Assembly: GCA_021734805.1 (NCBI GenBank)
Contig: JAIPIG010000023.1
Coordinates: 1 to 37,791, forward strand
DNA length: 37,791 nt
Direction of reading: 5' to 3'
Origin: Simkaniaceae bacterium
GTDB taxonomy: Bacteria; Chlamydiota; Chlamydiia; Chlamydiales; JACRBE01
Each line of letters starts with the position of its first letter. Position 1 is the first letter of the stretch. The notes under the pieces are model-generated. The model was not told the DNA's origin. It saw only the letters and a program-made list of their open reading frames with translations, and did not search any database. This document shows positions 1 to 6,939 of this stretch, in pieces. Both the position numbers and the translations under genes were made by a program.

Positions 1-23
1 AGATAATAATGATCTAAAAGTTT

Positions 24-140
24 TGTCTGGTGGCAATAGAGAAGGGGAAATACCTGATCCCATCCCGAACTCAGAAGTCAAGCCCTTCATCGCCGATGGT
101 ACTATACACAAGAGTATGGAAGAGTAGGTCGCTGCCAGAT
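24..140 (+). rRNA. rrf: 5S ribosomal RNA
   Basis: The ends TCTGGTGGC (26-34) and GCTGCCAGA (131-139) pair to form helix I. The interior carries the usual 5S landmarks: ACCTGATCCCATCCCGAACTC at about 51-71, and GCCGATGGTACT followed by the GAGAGTAGG-like segment near 92-129. The length of about 115 nt fits bacterial 5S. It is followed within 15 bases by a strong intrinsic terminator, so this is the distal end of an rRNA operon; the 16S and 23S genes would lie to the left of the window. Exact ends are approximate. Confidence 0.95.
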
Positions 141-152
141 TTTTTTTATTTG

Positions 153-189
153 AAGCCGAACTAGCTTACGTTAGTTCGGCTTTTTTTTT
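153..189 (+). terminator. Intrinsic terminator of the rRNA operon
   Basis: The arms AAGCCGAACTA (153-163) and TAGTTCGGCTT (172-182) pair perfectly, extended by a G-T and a C-G pair to leave a TTAC loop. A run of nine T follows. It lies directly after the 5S gene. Confidence 0.93.
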
Positions 190-212
190 GCTTGATCGGG
201 TTTTAAATATTT

Positions 213-249
213 AAAAAAAAATCCCCTCAATGAATAGAGGAGATTTTTT
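213..249 (-). terminator. Terminator between the rRNA operon and the minus-strand gene
   Basis: The arms AAAATCCCCTC and GAGGAGATTTT pair with one mismatch, with A/T tracts on both sides. Read on the minus strand the stem is followed by a long T run. It lies just past the stop of the host-attachment gene, so it probably ends that transcript and may also back up the rRNA terminator. Confidence 0.75.
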
Positions 250-281
250 GACGGTTAGGGAGCAATCTTTAATCAGGATAT

Positions 282-707
282 TTATTGGTGGGAAGGGAAG
301 TGACTCCATATTTCTGAGGAACTGATTTTAGTGAGGTCTTTATTTGTTTCTTCAGCAATACATTCTTGAATTTCTTTAGGTAGCTCGCCTCTGAGGAGTC
401 CTAAGAAGTTGGGACTGGCCGCTAGATAAAGTCGTATAAATTCTTTATTATCATGGCCTTTTTTTAGAAAGTGTGAAATTTCTTTGGCAAACTTTTTCTC
501 CTCTAATTTCTTTGTAGAGGTCATTTCAGAGTCATTTCCAAAAGTATGTGATTTGCTACTGCGATCCGTATCAAAGTCTTGCTGTTTTAAGGTGCTTTCA
601 GGATGCAATACGACATCCGGATGTTGAAGCGTATAGTCATCATGCGGAAACTTAAAGAGTTTCATACAACTGCCATTAGCGATAATCATCCAATAGATAT
701 CTTTCAT
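282..707 (-). CDS. Host attachment family protein (AtsE/eRF1-like fold family)
   Basis: This 141-residue protein matches the family annotated as 'protein required for attachment to host cells'. Visible landmarks are an N-terminal strand with ANGSCMKLF (compare ADxxRARLF in relatives), a middle segment HPESTL..FDTDRSSKSHTFG, then the signature LYLAASPNFLGLLRGEL and the ending NKDLTKISSSEIWSHFP. The family is widespread in proteobacteria; relatives share the Rossmann-like fold of the release factor eRF1 middle domain, and the attachment role rests on few experiments. No signal peptide is visible, so it looks cytoplasmic. I chose the ATG at 707 because GAGGTG lies seven bases upstream; a TTG two codons further upstream would disrupt that spacing. 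It stands alone, with its own terminator at 213-249. Confidence 0.8.
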   Translation of the reverse strand: MKDIYWMIIANGSCMKLFKFPHDDYTLQHPDVVLHPESTLKQQDFDTDRSSKSHTFGNDSEMTSTKKLEEKKFAKEISHFLKKGHDNKEFIRLYLAASPNFLGLLRGELPKEIQECIAEETNKDLTKISSSEIWSHFPSHQ

Positions 708-714
708 TTGCAAT

Positions 715-720
715 CACCTC
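715..720 (-). promoter_or_regulatory. Ribosome binding site of the host-attachment gene
   Basis: GAGGTG followed by ATTGCAA and then ATG (minus strand). This spacing of seven selects the ATG at 707 over the TTG at 713. A possible promoter lies further upstream on the minus strand (TTGGTT, 17 bases, TATATC), but it is weak. Confidence 0.6.
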
Positions 721-745
721 AAAATTAAATTTAAGATATATCAAA

Positions 746-866
746 ATGATGAGTTCTAACCAATCTTTTTTATGCTCATCATGATTTTAACAGAATTCCT
801 GCAAATTTTTACTTGATATTTTACTTACAAAAAATTTTAATACTACTATTTAGCTCACAATAGTAG
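746..866. repeat. Two short hairpins in the gap before the small ORF
   Basis: The gap 708-975 holds two perfect 8-bp inverted repeats. ATGATGAG (746-753) pairs with CTCATCAT (775-782), with a 21-base loop. CTACTATT (843-850) pairs with AATAGTAG (859-866), with an 8-base loop. Neither is followed by a T run on the plus strand, so they are not clear terminators; they may be regulatory or accidental in this A/T-rich stretch. Confidence 0.35.
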
Positions 867-975
867 ATCCCTCCTTTGAAATATTTATTGATAAGATGAA
901 CAAAAACAATTAGTGCGGGAACATCGACGGAAAGAAAAAGCTGTGGAAAAAATTTGTGACAATTAGAGGTGTCAA

Positions 976-1155
976 GTGAGTAGTGGATTTTTTGCTTTAT
1001 TTAGTTTATCTATGACATCTATTTTCTTTTATAAAGTCTTTACTAAGAAGAAACATGTAGGTTTTGATGCTGTAGTAGCAGGTTTTTTTTTGGCTTCTTT
1101 TTTGTATTATCTAATTAAGGTCGTTATTCCACTTATAAGTAGCATTGTTGCATAA
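976..1155 (+). CDS. Small two-segment membrane protein, 3' end altered by an insertion
   Basis: A 59-codon frame starts at GTG 976, four bases after AGAGGTG. The product has two hydrophobic stretches, about residues 5-23 (with FFALFSLSMTSIFFY) and 34-58 (with VVAGFFLASFLYYLI), separated by the basic turn KKK. No family is recognised. The last four codons and the TAA stop lie inside the end of the inserted element at 1143-1327. Reading across the duplicated target site as if the insertion were absent gives a slightly longer tail ending SSFLLGD and a stop at the TGA near 1357. The gene may therefore be a real small protein that was trimmed, or a chance frame in A/T-rich DNA. Confidence 0.45.
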   Translation: MSSGFFALFSLSMTSIFFYKVFTKKKHVGFDAVVAGFFLASFLYYLIKVVIPLISSIVA

Positions 1156-1327
1156 TTTATTTTTATCTAACATGCTCATTATTAGTTTTTACCACAGAGA
1201 GCACAGAGCTCACAGAGGTACCGGAATGTGCATTTTCTTGATTTTTCTCTGCGTACTCTGTGCTCTCTGTGGTTGTTAAAGTCCTTATGGTCAATAACCT
1301 GATAGTTTATCGAATTATGCAACAAAG
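1143..1327. mobile_element. 185-bp miniature inverted-repeat element with 13-bp direct repeats
   Basis: The left end CATTGTTGCATAATT and the inverted right end CTTTGTTGCATAATT match at 14 of 15 positions. The flanking sequence CACTTATAAGTAG is present exactly once on each side (1130-1142 and 1328-1340), as expected for a 13-bp target duplication. There is no transposase frame inside, so it would be a non-autonomous element. The TIR type and the long duplication recall some IS4/IS5-class ends, but I cannot name a family. The interior holds a second, independent palindrome. Confidence 0.8.
1191..1273. repeat. Nested ACCACAGAGAGCACAGAG palindrome
   Basis: ACCACAGAGAGCACAGAG (1191-1208) is repeated in perfect inverse at 1256-1273. 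Each arm is a CACAGAG-type tandem, and further CACAGAGG / CTCTGCG copies lie inside. Similar CACAGAG/CTCTGTG repeats occur in the intergenic DNA of many unrelated environmental bacteria (general knowledge). Here it lies entirely within the 1143-1327 element. Confidence 0.75.
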
Positions 1328-1362
1328 CACTTATAAGTAGTTTTTTATTAGGAGATTGAACG

Positions 1363-1432
1363 GAGGCAAAGCTGTAATCTCGTTCTTTCAGAGACAAGCT
1401 CACGTGGCTAACAACGGGATAGCCCATGTTCC
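1363..1432. repeat. Dispersed repeat, copy 1 (diverged partner at 23045)
   Basis: From GAGGCAAAGCTG through ATCTCGT, GACAAGCT, CAC.TGGC and AGCCCATGTTCC this stretch lines up with 23045-23121 at roughly three bases in four, with small gaps. Neither copy encodes a plausible protein. The rest of the gap 1433-1504 shows nothing recognisable. Confidence 0.55.
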
Positions 1433-1504
1433 TTGGGCCCGTCAAAGAATCTCCTCCTATTCATAAAGGGGATTGCTTAAAAAATAAATATTTAGTGAGT
1501 CAGT

Positions 1505-2137
1505 TCAGTCTGTCTGAAGCGTTTTTTGAATTTTAGTATAAATTTCGCCTTGTTCAAGAGGGCATGAAGTTGAAAAAAAGTCAGAACAAAGGTGCGCTAT
1601 TTGCAACTCTTTAGCAGTCAGAGGTTGCATTGGGCTTAAGCCCTTTTCATCAGATGGACTAAATACTTGGGCAAGCATAACTTGGAGTTGTTTTGAGAAG
1701 CTAGCTTCAGTTTGTGCATGCACTGTCGTTGGATCCTCATTTTTTTGTTCAGTTTGAGAGTGAGGAGTTGCTCGATATTTACTGCTTTTTTGTTCGGATG
1801 AGGGGAGGAGCATTGCATAGTTTTTGAGAAAGTTTTGAGTTTCATAGATTAAATGATCGATATCATGAGGAAGAAGGGAATGAGAATGTGCGTTTTCATC
1901 AATGAAGAGGTGCACATTATCTGTTAAATGATCTACAAGCCCAAACATTAATTGTTGAAAAAGACGTTTGAACAGAGGATTACTCTGAGAAAACTCAGTT
2001 TGAAAGGCTGTTTTAAGGGTATAGAGATTTTGTGCGTGTTCTTCGACATATTGATGGATTTTAGAGGAGAGTTCCGTGTTATCACTCACTCCAAAATCTT
2101 CGGGTAAACGGGATTGGAACTCAATGTGCTCAACCAT
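1505..2137 (-). CDS. Hypothetical protein, 210 residues
   Basis: I do not recognise this protein. It is hydrophilic and apparently cytoplasmic: no signal peptide or membrane segment is visible. The first 115 residues look largely helical (for example LFKRLFQQLMFGLVDHL). A low-complexity Ser/Gln/Thr/Glu-rich linker follows at about 116-145, then a second helical part with LQVMLAQVF and ELQIAHLCSDFF. The ATG at 2137 has no good Shine-Dalgarno sequence. It follows the gene at 2189-3409 by 51 bases on the same strand, so the two may be cotranscribed, but nothing links their roles. Confidence 0.65.
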   Translation of the reverse strand: MVEHIEFQSRLPEDFGVSDNTELSSKIHQYVEEHAQNLYTLKTAFQTEFSQSNPLFKRLFQQLMFGLVDHLTDNVHLFIDENAHSHSLLPHDIDHLIYETQNFLKNYAMLLPSSEQKSSKYRATPHSQTEQKNEDPTTVHAQTEASFSKQLQVMLAQVFSPSDEKGLSPMQPLTAKELQIAHLCSDFFSTSCPLEQGEIYTKIQKTLQTD

Positions 2138-2188
2138 ATGACAATTTCATCTTTTTTTTTAATCTATTTCAGATGAAATGGTTTATCT

Positions 2189-3409
2189 TCAATAAAAATT
2201 TTGTGCGATTAAAAGAGTCATTGATTCGTTTCGGATATATGGGGTAAAGGCTAAGGCTTCTTTGATTTTACCGTCACTAATATAGCTATTGATAAGTTGG
2301 ACCAGGTCCCAATCTGATGGAAAAAGTAAACTTAAAAGACTTCCGGCAGTCAGCGGTTTTCCTTTCGAGATTAAAGATAGAGCTAATTTAGTTATGTATG
2401 ATTTGGAGGAGATATGAGATAAGGTATTTAAGATAAATTTTAGCTCTTCTCCTTTAATTTCTTCTAAATCAACTAGAAGCAATTGCTTGCATAAGCGTTC
2501 AACATGACATGAAAGAAAAAGAGTTTTTCTATTAAATTTTTTGAAAACATCTTCATAGACAAAGGGATACGCTGCTTTTATTCTATTAAGGAGGAGAACG
2601 CATTGTCGTGAAATAGTTGAAGATTTTTTTGTTAATCGAGTTTCATTGATATGCATTGTGATTAATTGATGCATATACATAAAGAGTTGCTCAGGACAGA
2701 TAAAGAGAGCGCTAAAAAGATGTGTAGAGATGACTTCCAGTTGATGAGGATAGGTTTCAATAGAATCTGAACAGCGAATGATATGTACGCTTATGAAGGG
2801 GAATATTAGGCTGTTTGACTGCGCTAGATAGCAACAAGGTGCTAGAATCACTCCGGATTCAAGGGTAATCGGAAAGGGGGCTTGCGGATATAGGGGGTTA
2901 AGACAGATTTTGAGCTCATTGAGTTTATCTTCTGCAGCAACAACAATTTTGCCGGAAAACATGGCAACTGATGCGGCAAAGGATGAGATAGGGGGGCTGG
3001 CGACTAAACATGAAAAAAAACTAATGCTCCGACATTGATCTCCCAAATAGGCAAACAGGCGGCGCTGAATATTTTCAATTGAGAGCGCTTGGTTAGGATT
3101 TTTTTGGGGATGAATATCTAATTGAATTGCCAAGGAAGTTCCGTGGGCACAGATAATCACGGCGTCTATTTTTTTTCCATAAGTGGCAAAAATTCTTTCG
3201 ATACTTCGATGTGATAAATCCATTCCATAGGCTCGGTCAACGCCGGTAATAAAAATAACGTTAGCAATGGTTTTAATGCGCCGAATAATAAATTGAATTC
3301 CCGGATTTGTTAAAAATGATGAGATGGAATCATATTTAGCAACTATCACTAAAATGGTTGGTTTGCATGGTGTTAGAGAAGACAAGGAGGGAAGATAATC
3401 AATGCTCAT
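2189..3409 (-). CDS. Hypothetical protein with a possible clan CD (caspase-like) peptidase fold
   Basis: This 406-residue protein has no family I can name with confidence. The N-terminal third shows alternating hydrophobic strands: TILVIVAKY (18-26), NVIFITGV (50-57), DAVIICAHG (82-90), SISFFSCLVA (128-137) and KIVVAAE (154-160). A strand ending in His-Gly (89-90), followed about 45 residues later by a strand ending in Ser-Cys (133-134), is the pattern around the catalytic His and Cys of clan CD peptidases (caspase, CHAT, gingipain, C80). The C-terminal half, from about residue 215, is helical and carries no obvious motif. No signal peptide is seen. Homology is not established and the protein could be inactive. 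The ATG at 3409 lacks a clear ribosome binding site. Confidence 0.6.
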   Translation of the reverse strand: MSIDYLPSLSSLTPCKPTILVIVAKYDSISSFLTNPGIQFIIRRIKTIANVIFITGVDRAYGMDLSHRSIERIFATYGKKIDAVIICAHGTSLAIQLDIHPQKNPNQALSIENIQRRLFAYLGDQCRSISFFSCLVASPPISSFAASVAMFSGKIVVAAEDKLNELKICLNPLYPQAPFPITLESGVILAPCCYLAQSNSLIFPFISVHIIRCSDSIETYPHQLEVISTHLFSALFICPEQLFMYMHQLITMHINETRLTKKSSTISRQCVLLLNRIKAAYPFVYEDVFKKFNRKTLFLSCHVERLCKQLLLVDLEEIKGEELKFILNTLSHISSKSYITKLALSLISKGKPLTAGSLLSLLFPSDWDLVQLINSYISDGKIKEALAFTPYIRNESMTLLIAQNFY

Positions 3410-3532
3410 TTTTAAATGCCGATAAAAAACTTCAATCGAGACATTTTAAATGAAATCAAAATTAATAAAATGTTTAAAATTTCTAGTTTATACCGAGAGT
3501 GAAGACTGAAAGTTTATTTGCAAAACCGAGGT

Positions 3533-4480
3533 TTATGCATCAATGGGAGTAGATGAGTAGATATAGCCTTGTTTGAGCTCAGAGCGATAGACGAAATAAA
3601 GACCGATTAGGACAATACAGGTCGATAGCATGATGGTAAGCGACGGGGGCTCACCTAGGATAAGCCAGCCTGTCAAAGAGGCAAAGATGGGGCTTAAAAG
3701 GCCAAAGAATGACATGAGAGTTGCCGTAAAGCGTTTTAAAAGATGCCCATAGAGATTGTAACAAATCACATTGGATAAAAGGGTCAAAATGACAGTTCCC
3801 TTAATGACGGGGCCAATCCCACCTGCAACAATAGGGAGGGGATTCCATGCTTCAAAAAGGAAAGAATGCCCTAGGGCCATTGCTCCTCCGATGAGCATGC
3901 TCAGACCATTCGCTGTAGTAGGGGGAACCTCATCATTTTTAACGACCATTCTCAATAAGACCCAACCATAAACGGATAAGATCACCGCTCCCATAACGGC
4001 AATTTCCGGTAGAGCTACGAATTTAAATAGCGAAAGGAGATCACCCGATTGATTTTGTATAAATAATACGGGGAGAACTCCGGAAAAACCAATGATCATT
4101 CCAATCCATTTGGTTTTATTCATTTTCTCTTTAAAATGGATAAAGGAGAACAAAGCTGTGAGAAAGGGGGATAGACTATATATAAAGCAGGTTTTAGCAG
4201 CGGACAAATGCTGAAGTCCATAAAACTCAAGGACATTTGTTAAATAAATGCTTAGCAGGGCCAAAAGAGATATCGATAGCAGTTGTTTCTTGTTAATTTT
4301 AAGTGCTTTGCGGTTGCGGATAAGGAGGAATCCAATGAGGAGGACGCCTGCGAAAAGCATGCGAATACCGGTCAGAAAAACAGGGGTTGAGAAGCCGACA
4401 AGCCATTTTCCAATCGGGAAAACCGTAGACCAAATGGAAAAAAGAAATAATGATAGCAATACACCCATGATCTCCACCAT
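3533..4480 (-). CDS. DMT/EamA-family membrane transporter
   Basis: The protein has 315 residues with about ten hydrophobic segments in two similar halves, as in EamA (10-TMS drug/metabolite transporter) proteins. The first half includes WSTVFPIGKWLVG and LQHLSAAKTCFIYSLSPF; the second includes MSFFGLLSPIFASLTGWLILGE, typical of the family's last helices. It acts in the inner membrane. The substrate cannot be read from sequence; some chlamydial and rickettsial members import S-adenosylmethionine, which is a possibility only. It lies 48 bases behind tgt on the same strand, so it may be the last gene of the purU-tgt cluster. A second ATG at 4468, with GGTGG five bases ahead, is an alternative start. 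Confidence 0.85.
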   Translation of the reverse strand: MVEIMGVLLSLFLFSIWSTVFPIGKWLVGFSTPVFLTGIRMLFAGVLLIGFLLIRNRKALKINKKQLLSISLLALLSIYLTNVLEFYGLQHLSAAKTCFIYSLSPFLTALFSFIHFKEKMNKTKWIGMIIGFSGVLPVLFIQNQSGDLLSLFKFVALPEIAVMGAVILSVYGWVLLRMVVKNDEVPPTTANGLSMLIGGAMALGHSFLFEAWNPLPIVAGGIGPVIKGTVILTLLSNVICYNLYGHLLKRFTATLMSFFGLLSPIFASLTGWLILGEPPSLTIMLSTCIVLIGLYFVYRSELKQGYIYSSTPIDA

Positions 4481-4528
4481 ATTAAATTGGGTGCTATTAT
4501 AACAATTAAATTTGTAAAGGTACAGTGT

Positions 4529-5674
4529 TCAAATTTTATTTAGCATAATGAGTTCTCGTTTTTCCCTCATCCATTCGACCATAAAGTAGAGATTGTGAAT
4601 CGAGGCAAGCGTTAATGCTGTAAGTTCCTTAGCCTTAAAAAGATGGTGTAAGTAAGCAAGAGAGTAACGGGTACAAGTGGGACACTGACAAGAGGGTTCA
4701 ATAGGAGCAAATGCAAGGGCATTTGACCCTGAAGAGAGCTTAATTTTTCCCCGTTTGGTGAGTAGAGTTCCATGACGAGCTGCCTTTGTTGGGTAGGCGC
4801 TGTCAAAAGTATCGATACCCAAAGGCAGGCATTGCTCAAGCGATTCAAGATCTCCAATTCCTAAAAGATGGCGCGGTTGTTCATCAGGCATATGGGGCAT
4901 TAAATAATCGAGCATAGCCACCATTTCCGCTTTTGTCTTTCCTAGACTTCCGCCAATTGCAAATCCGTCAAAATCAAGTTGAGATAGAGTTTGAAGAGAA
5001 TAAAGGCGAAGAGCCGGATCAAGCCCTCCATGGATGACAGCATACATGGCTTGGTTTTGGGGATTTTTCATATGCTCTTCAAATGAACGTTTTTCCCAGC
5101 GATGTGTCCTGTCTAAAGATTTTTTTAAGTAGTCGGGGGCGACATGATAGGGGGGAAGTTCGTCAAAGGGAATGATGATATCGGCGCCCAAATCTTTTTG
5201 TGCCTGTATCGATGTTTCCGGAGTCAGGAGGATTTTTTGTCCATCTCGGTAAGAGCGGAATAAGACGCCCTCTTCCGTAATTTTTAAAACAGAACCGTCG
5301 GCCTGTTTTTTACCTGCATTTTTTAGTTCGGATTCAACAGATCCATAAGCGAGACTAAAGACTTGAAATCCCCCGGAATCGGTAATAATGGGGAGATTGC
5401 GGTTGATAAACTTATGCAGTCCACCCGCTTGTTTAACGACAGATGTTCCGGGTTGTAGCATCAAGTGATACGTATTGCAGAACATGAGCTGCAGTCCGAT
5501 TTGAGAAACGGCCTCATTATCGAGGGATTTTAAGGAACCATTGGTTCCAACGGCGACAAACCCCGGTGTGTCGATCACACCGTGTGGCGTATGAATGCGC
5601 CCCACCCGTGCTTTGGACTTTGTCGATTGATGCAACAGTTCAAAAGTAAATGTTTTGTGTTTTTCAAGTAGCAT
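4529..5674 (-). CDS. tgt: tRNA-guanine transglycosylase
   Basis: Tgt exchanges guanine 34 of GUN-anticodon tRNAs for a queuosine-pathway base. The sequence shows TDSGGFQVFS with the general-acid Asp99, GIDTFDSAYPT with nucleophile Asp288, and the zinc site Cys329-x-Cys331-xx-Cys334 with His360 (numbered from the chosen start; 381 residues). The pocket differs from ordinary preQ1-using bacterial enzymes: FDEL (Leu173) replaces the FDEC cysteine, and GGSLG (Gly245) replaces the valine of GGLAV. A small residue at the latter place is typical of queuine-using enzymes. There is an extra loop of about 20 residues after QVFSL. I chose the ATG at 5674 because family N-termini begin about here; it overlaps yhhQ by 11 bases, suggesting translational coupling. 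Confidence 0.97.
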   Translation of the reverse strand: MLLEKHKTFTFELLHQSTKSKARVGRIHTPHGVIDTPGFVAVGTNGSLKSLDNEAVSQIGLQLMFCNTYHLMLQPGTSVVKQAGGLHKFINRNLPIITDSGGFQVFSLAYGSVESELKNAGKKQADGSVLKITEEGVLFRSYRDGQKILLTPETSIQAQKDLGADIIIPFDELPPYHVAPDYLKKSLDRTHRWEKRSFEEHMKNPQNQAMYAVIHGGLDPALRLYSLQTLSQLDFDGFAIGGSLGKTKAEMVAMLDYLMPHMPDEQPRHLLGIGDLESLEQCLPLGIDTFDSAYPTKAARHGTLLTKRGKIKLSSGSNALAFAPIEPSCQCPTCTRYSLAYLHHLFKAKELTALTLASIHNLYFMVEWMREKRELIMLNKI

Positions 5675-6344
5675 AGGATGGATCTCTTTTGATAAAAAAG
5701 CGCGATAGCGAGGTGAGTGGTGACATAAAAAGAATGGCAATTCCTTTAATAACGAGCGTCATTAAAATAATGTGGGAGAGTGAATGAATGATCCCATAAA
5801 GACCGAGGAATGAAAACATGATCGTGTCAAGCGTTTGTGTTATGCTAAGAGAGATCGCCATGAGAATAAAAAGGGGGACTTTAGAAAAATTCTTTTTCAA
5901 GAAGGCAAAAAATAGAATATCAATGCGTTGAACGATAAAGAAAGAGAAGAGTGATGCAGAGATGATGCGTGGTGAATGGGAAAAAATAATGGAATAAGCT
6001 TCATGGGCGGTATCGTGAATAGAGGGCTGATAGAAGAGGTGGATTAAAGATAACACGGGGAATGCAGCAAGAGCTAATAAAGAGCGCAAGGCCGTTTTTT
6101 TAGCGCTTTGTTCTCCGTAGTATTGTTGTAATAGATTGAGCGCGAGAAGAGATCCTACCGCAAATGCATCCGTACAAGTAACAGTCAGTCCAAAAAGAGA
6201 TGTCTCTTTGACAATAAAGACATTAGCGAGGAGAGCAAAAACGGCAATGAGGATCATCAAAGCTTCTTTCCCGAGACGAAGTGCAATAAATGTAAACGCA
6301 ACAATCACTGTTAAGTGGCCAAAGAAAAGAAGCTCATTCATCAT
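5664..6344 (-). CDS. yhhQ: Queuosine precursor transporter, YhhQ/QPT family
   Basis: A 226-residue integral membrane protein with about six hydrophobic segments. It matches the YhhQ (DUF165) family by its length and the segments around CTDAFAVGSLLALNLLQQYYGE, RIISASLFSFFIVQRIDI and ITQTLDTIMFSFLGLYG. Family members import preQ0, preQ1 or queuine. Its position directly ahead of tgt, with an 11-base overlap, strongly supports a role in queuosine salvage here. The start overlaps the grxD stop by one base (TAATG); a second ATG follows immediately. It acts in the inner membrane. Confidence 0.93.
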   Translation of the reverse strand: MMNELLFFGHLTVIVAFTFIALRLGKEALMILIAVFALLANVFIVKETSLFGLTVTCTDAFAVGSLLALNLLQQYYGEQSAKKTALRSLLALAAFPVLSLIHLFYQPSIHDTAHEAYSIIFSHSPRIISASLFSFFIVQRIDILFFAFLKKNFSKVPLFILMAISLSITQTLDTIMFSFLGLYGIIHSLSHIILMTLVIKGIAILFMSPLTSLSRFFIKRDPSYAT

Positions 6345-6667
6345 TAGTTTTCGTTGTTAATTAGTTTTTGAAGTTCACCCGAATTGTAGAGCTCAACCAC
6401 AATATCACATCCTCCAACGAACTCTTGGTCAATATAGAGTTGTGGAAGTGTTGGCCAGTCTGAATATTCTTTAATCGCCTGTCTCAATTCAGGGCTATCG
6501 AGGATATTGCGTGTGACAAACTCAGCATGACAATCGTTGAGAAGATCAACCACTCTTGCTGAAAATCCGCATAGGGGCATATCTTTAGTTCCTTTCATGT
6601 AGAGGATAATGCGGTGATTTTGAATGTCTTTTTCAATCTCTTGCATTGTATTTTCAAGTAGTGTCAT
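6344..6667 (-). CDS. grxD: Monothiol glutaredoxin (Grx4 type)
   Basis: The 107-residue product carries the CGFS active site at residues 33-36, the glutathione-binding Lys25, the WPTLPQLYI segment and the GGCDI motif, all as in single-domain monothiol glutaredoxins. Such proteins bind a [2Fe-2S] cluster as a glutathione-bridged dimer or as a heterodimer with BolA, and pass clusters to other proteins in the cytoplasm. It abuts the bolA stop (TAA then ATG with no gap), with GGAG seven bases upstream. The immediate pairing with bolA is the classic partner arrangement. Confidence 0.96.
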   Translation of the reverse strand: MTLLENTMQEIEKDIQNHRIILYMKGTKDMPLCGFSARVVDLLNDCHAEFVTRNILDSPELRQAIKEYSDWPTLPQLYIDQEFVGGCDIVVELYNSGELQKLINNEN

Positions 6668-6925
6668 TTATGAACTCCTTTGTTCTTCCCATTCTTGGGG
6701 AGTGTATGTTTTAAGCGCTAAAGCGTGCAGTGTCGTCGCAAAGTGGTTTTTCAAAGACCCCATGACAAGCTTATGTCTTTTTACAAGGGGAGTGTTTTCA
6801 AAACTCTTGGAGACAACGATCGCTTGCAAGTGAGTTTGATCGTTTTGAGGGTCTAAAACATAGACCTCTTCAGTTTCGATATTTGATTCAATGACCCGGC
6901 GAATTTCTTCCGTTAATTCCATCAT
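6668..6925 (-). CDS. bolA: BolA-family protein
   Basis: An 85-residue BolA-fold protein. Recognisable elements are the central strand VVSKSFENTPLVKRHKLV with the conserved Arg-His, the helix MGSLKNHFATTLHAL, and LKTYTPQEWE at the end. BolA proteins bind monothiol glutaredoxins through a [2Fe-2S] cluster and take part in iron-sulfur handling; some also bind DNA. The gene sits directly upstream of grxD with no spacer and 14 bases behind purU. Two ATG codons are adjacent; the second (6922) has better spacing from AAGGG. Confidence 0.94.
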   Translation of the reverse strand: MMELTEEIRRVIESNIETEEVYVLDPQNDQTHLQAIVVSKSFENTPLVKRHKLVMGSLKNHFATTLHALALKTYTPQEWEEQRSS

Positions 6926-6939
6926 ACCCTTCTTTTGTG

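Noticed and set aside
1182-1445. 87-codon minus-strand frame
   Set aside because: It runs across the CACAGAG palindrome, a TIR and a target repeat; the product is a translation of repeats with no ribosome binding site.
3488-3494. TATACCG-like motifs at 3488 and 7938 as extra element ends
   Set aside because: Similarity to A or B stops after seven to ten bases and no partner end is seen; probably chance.
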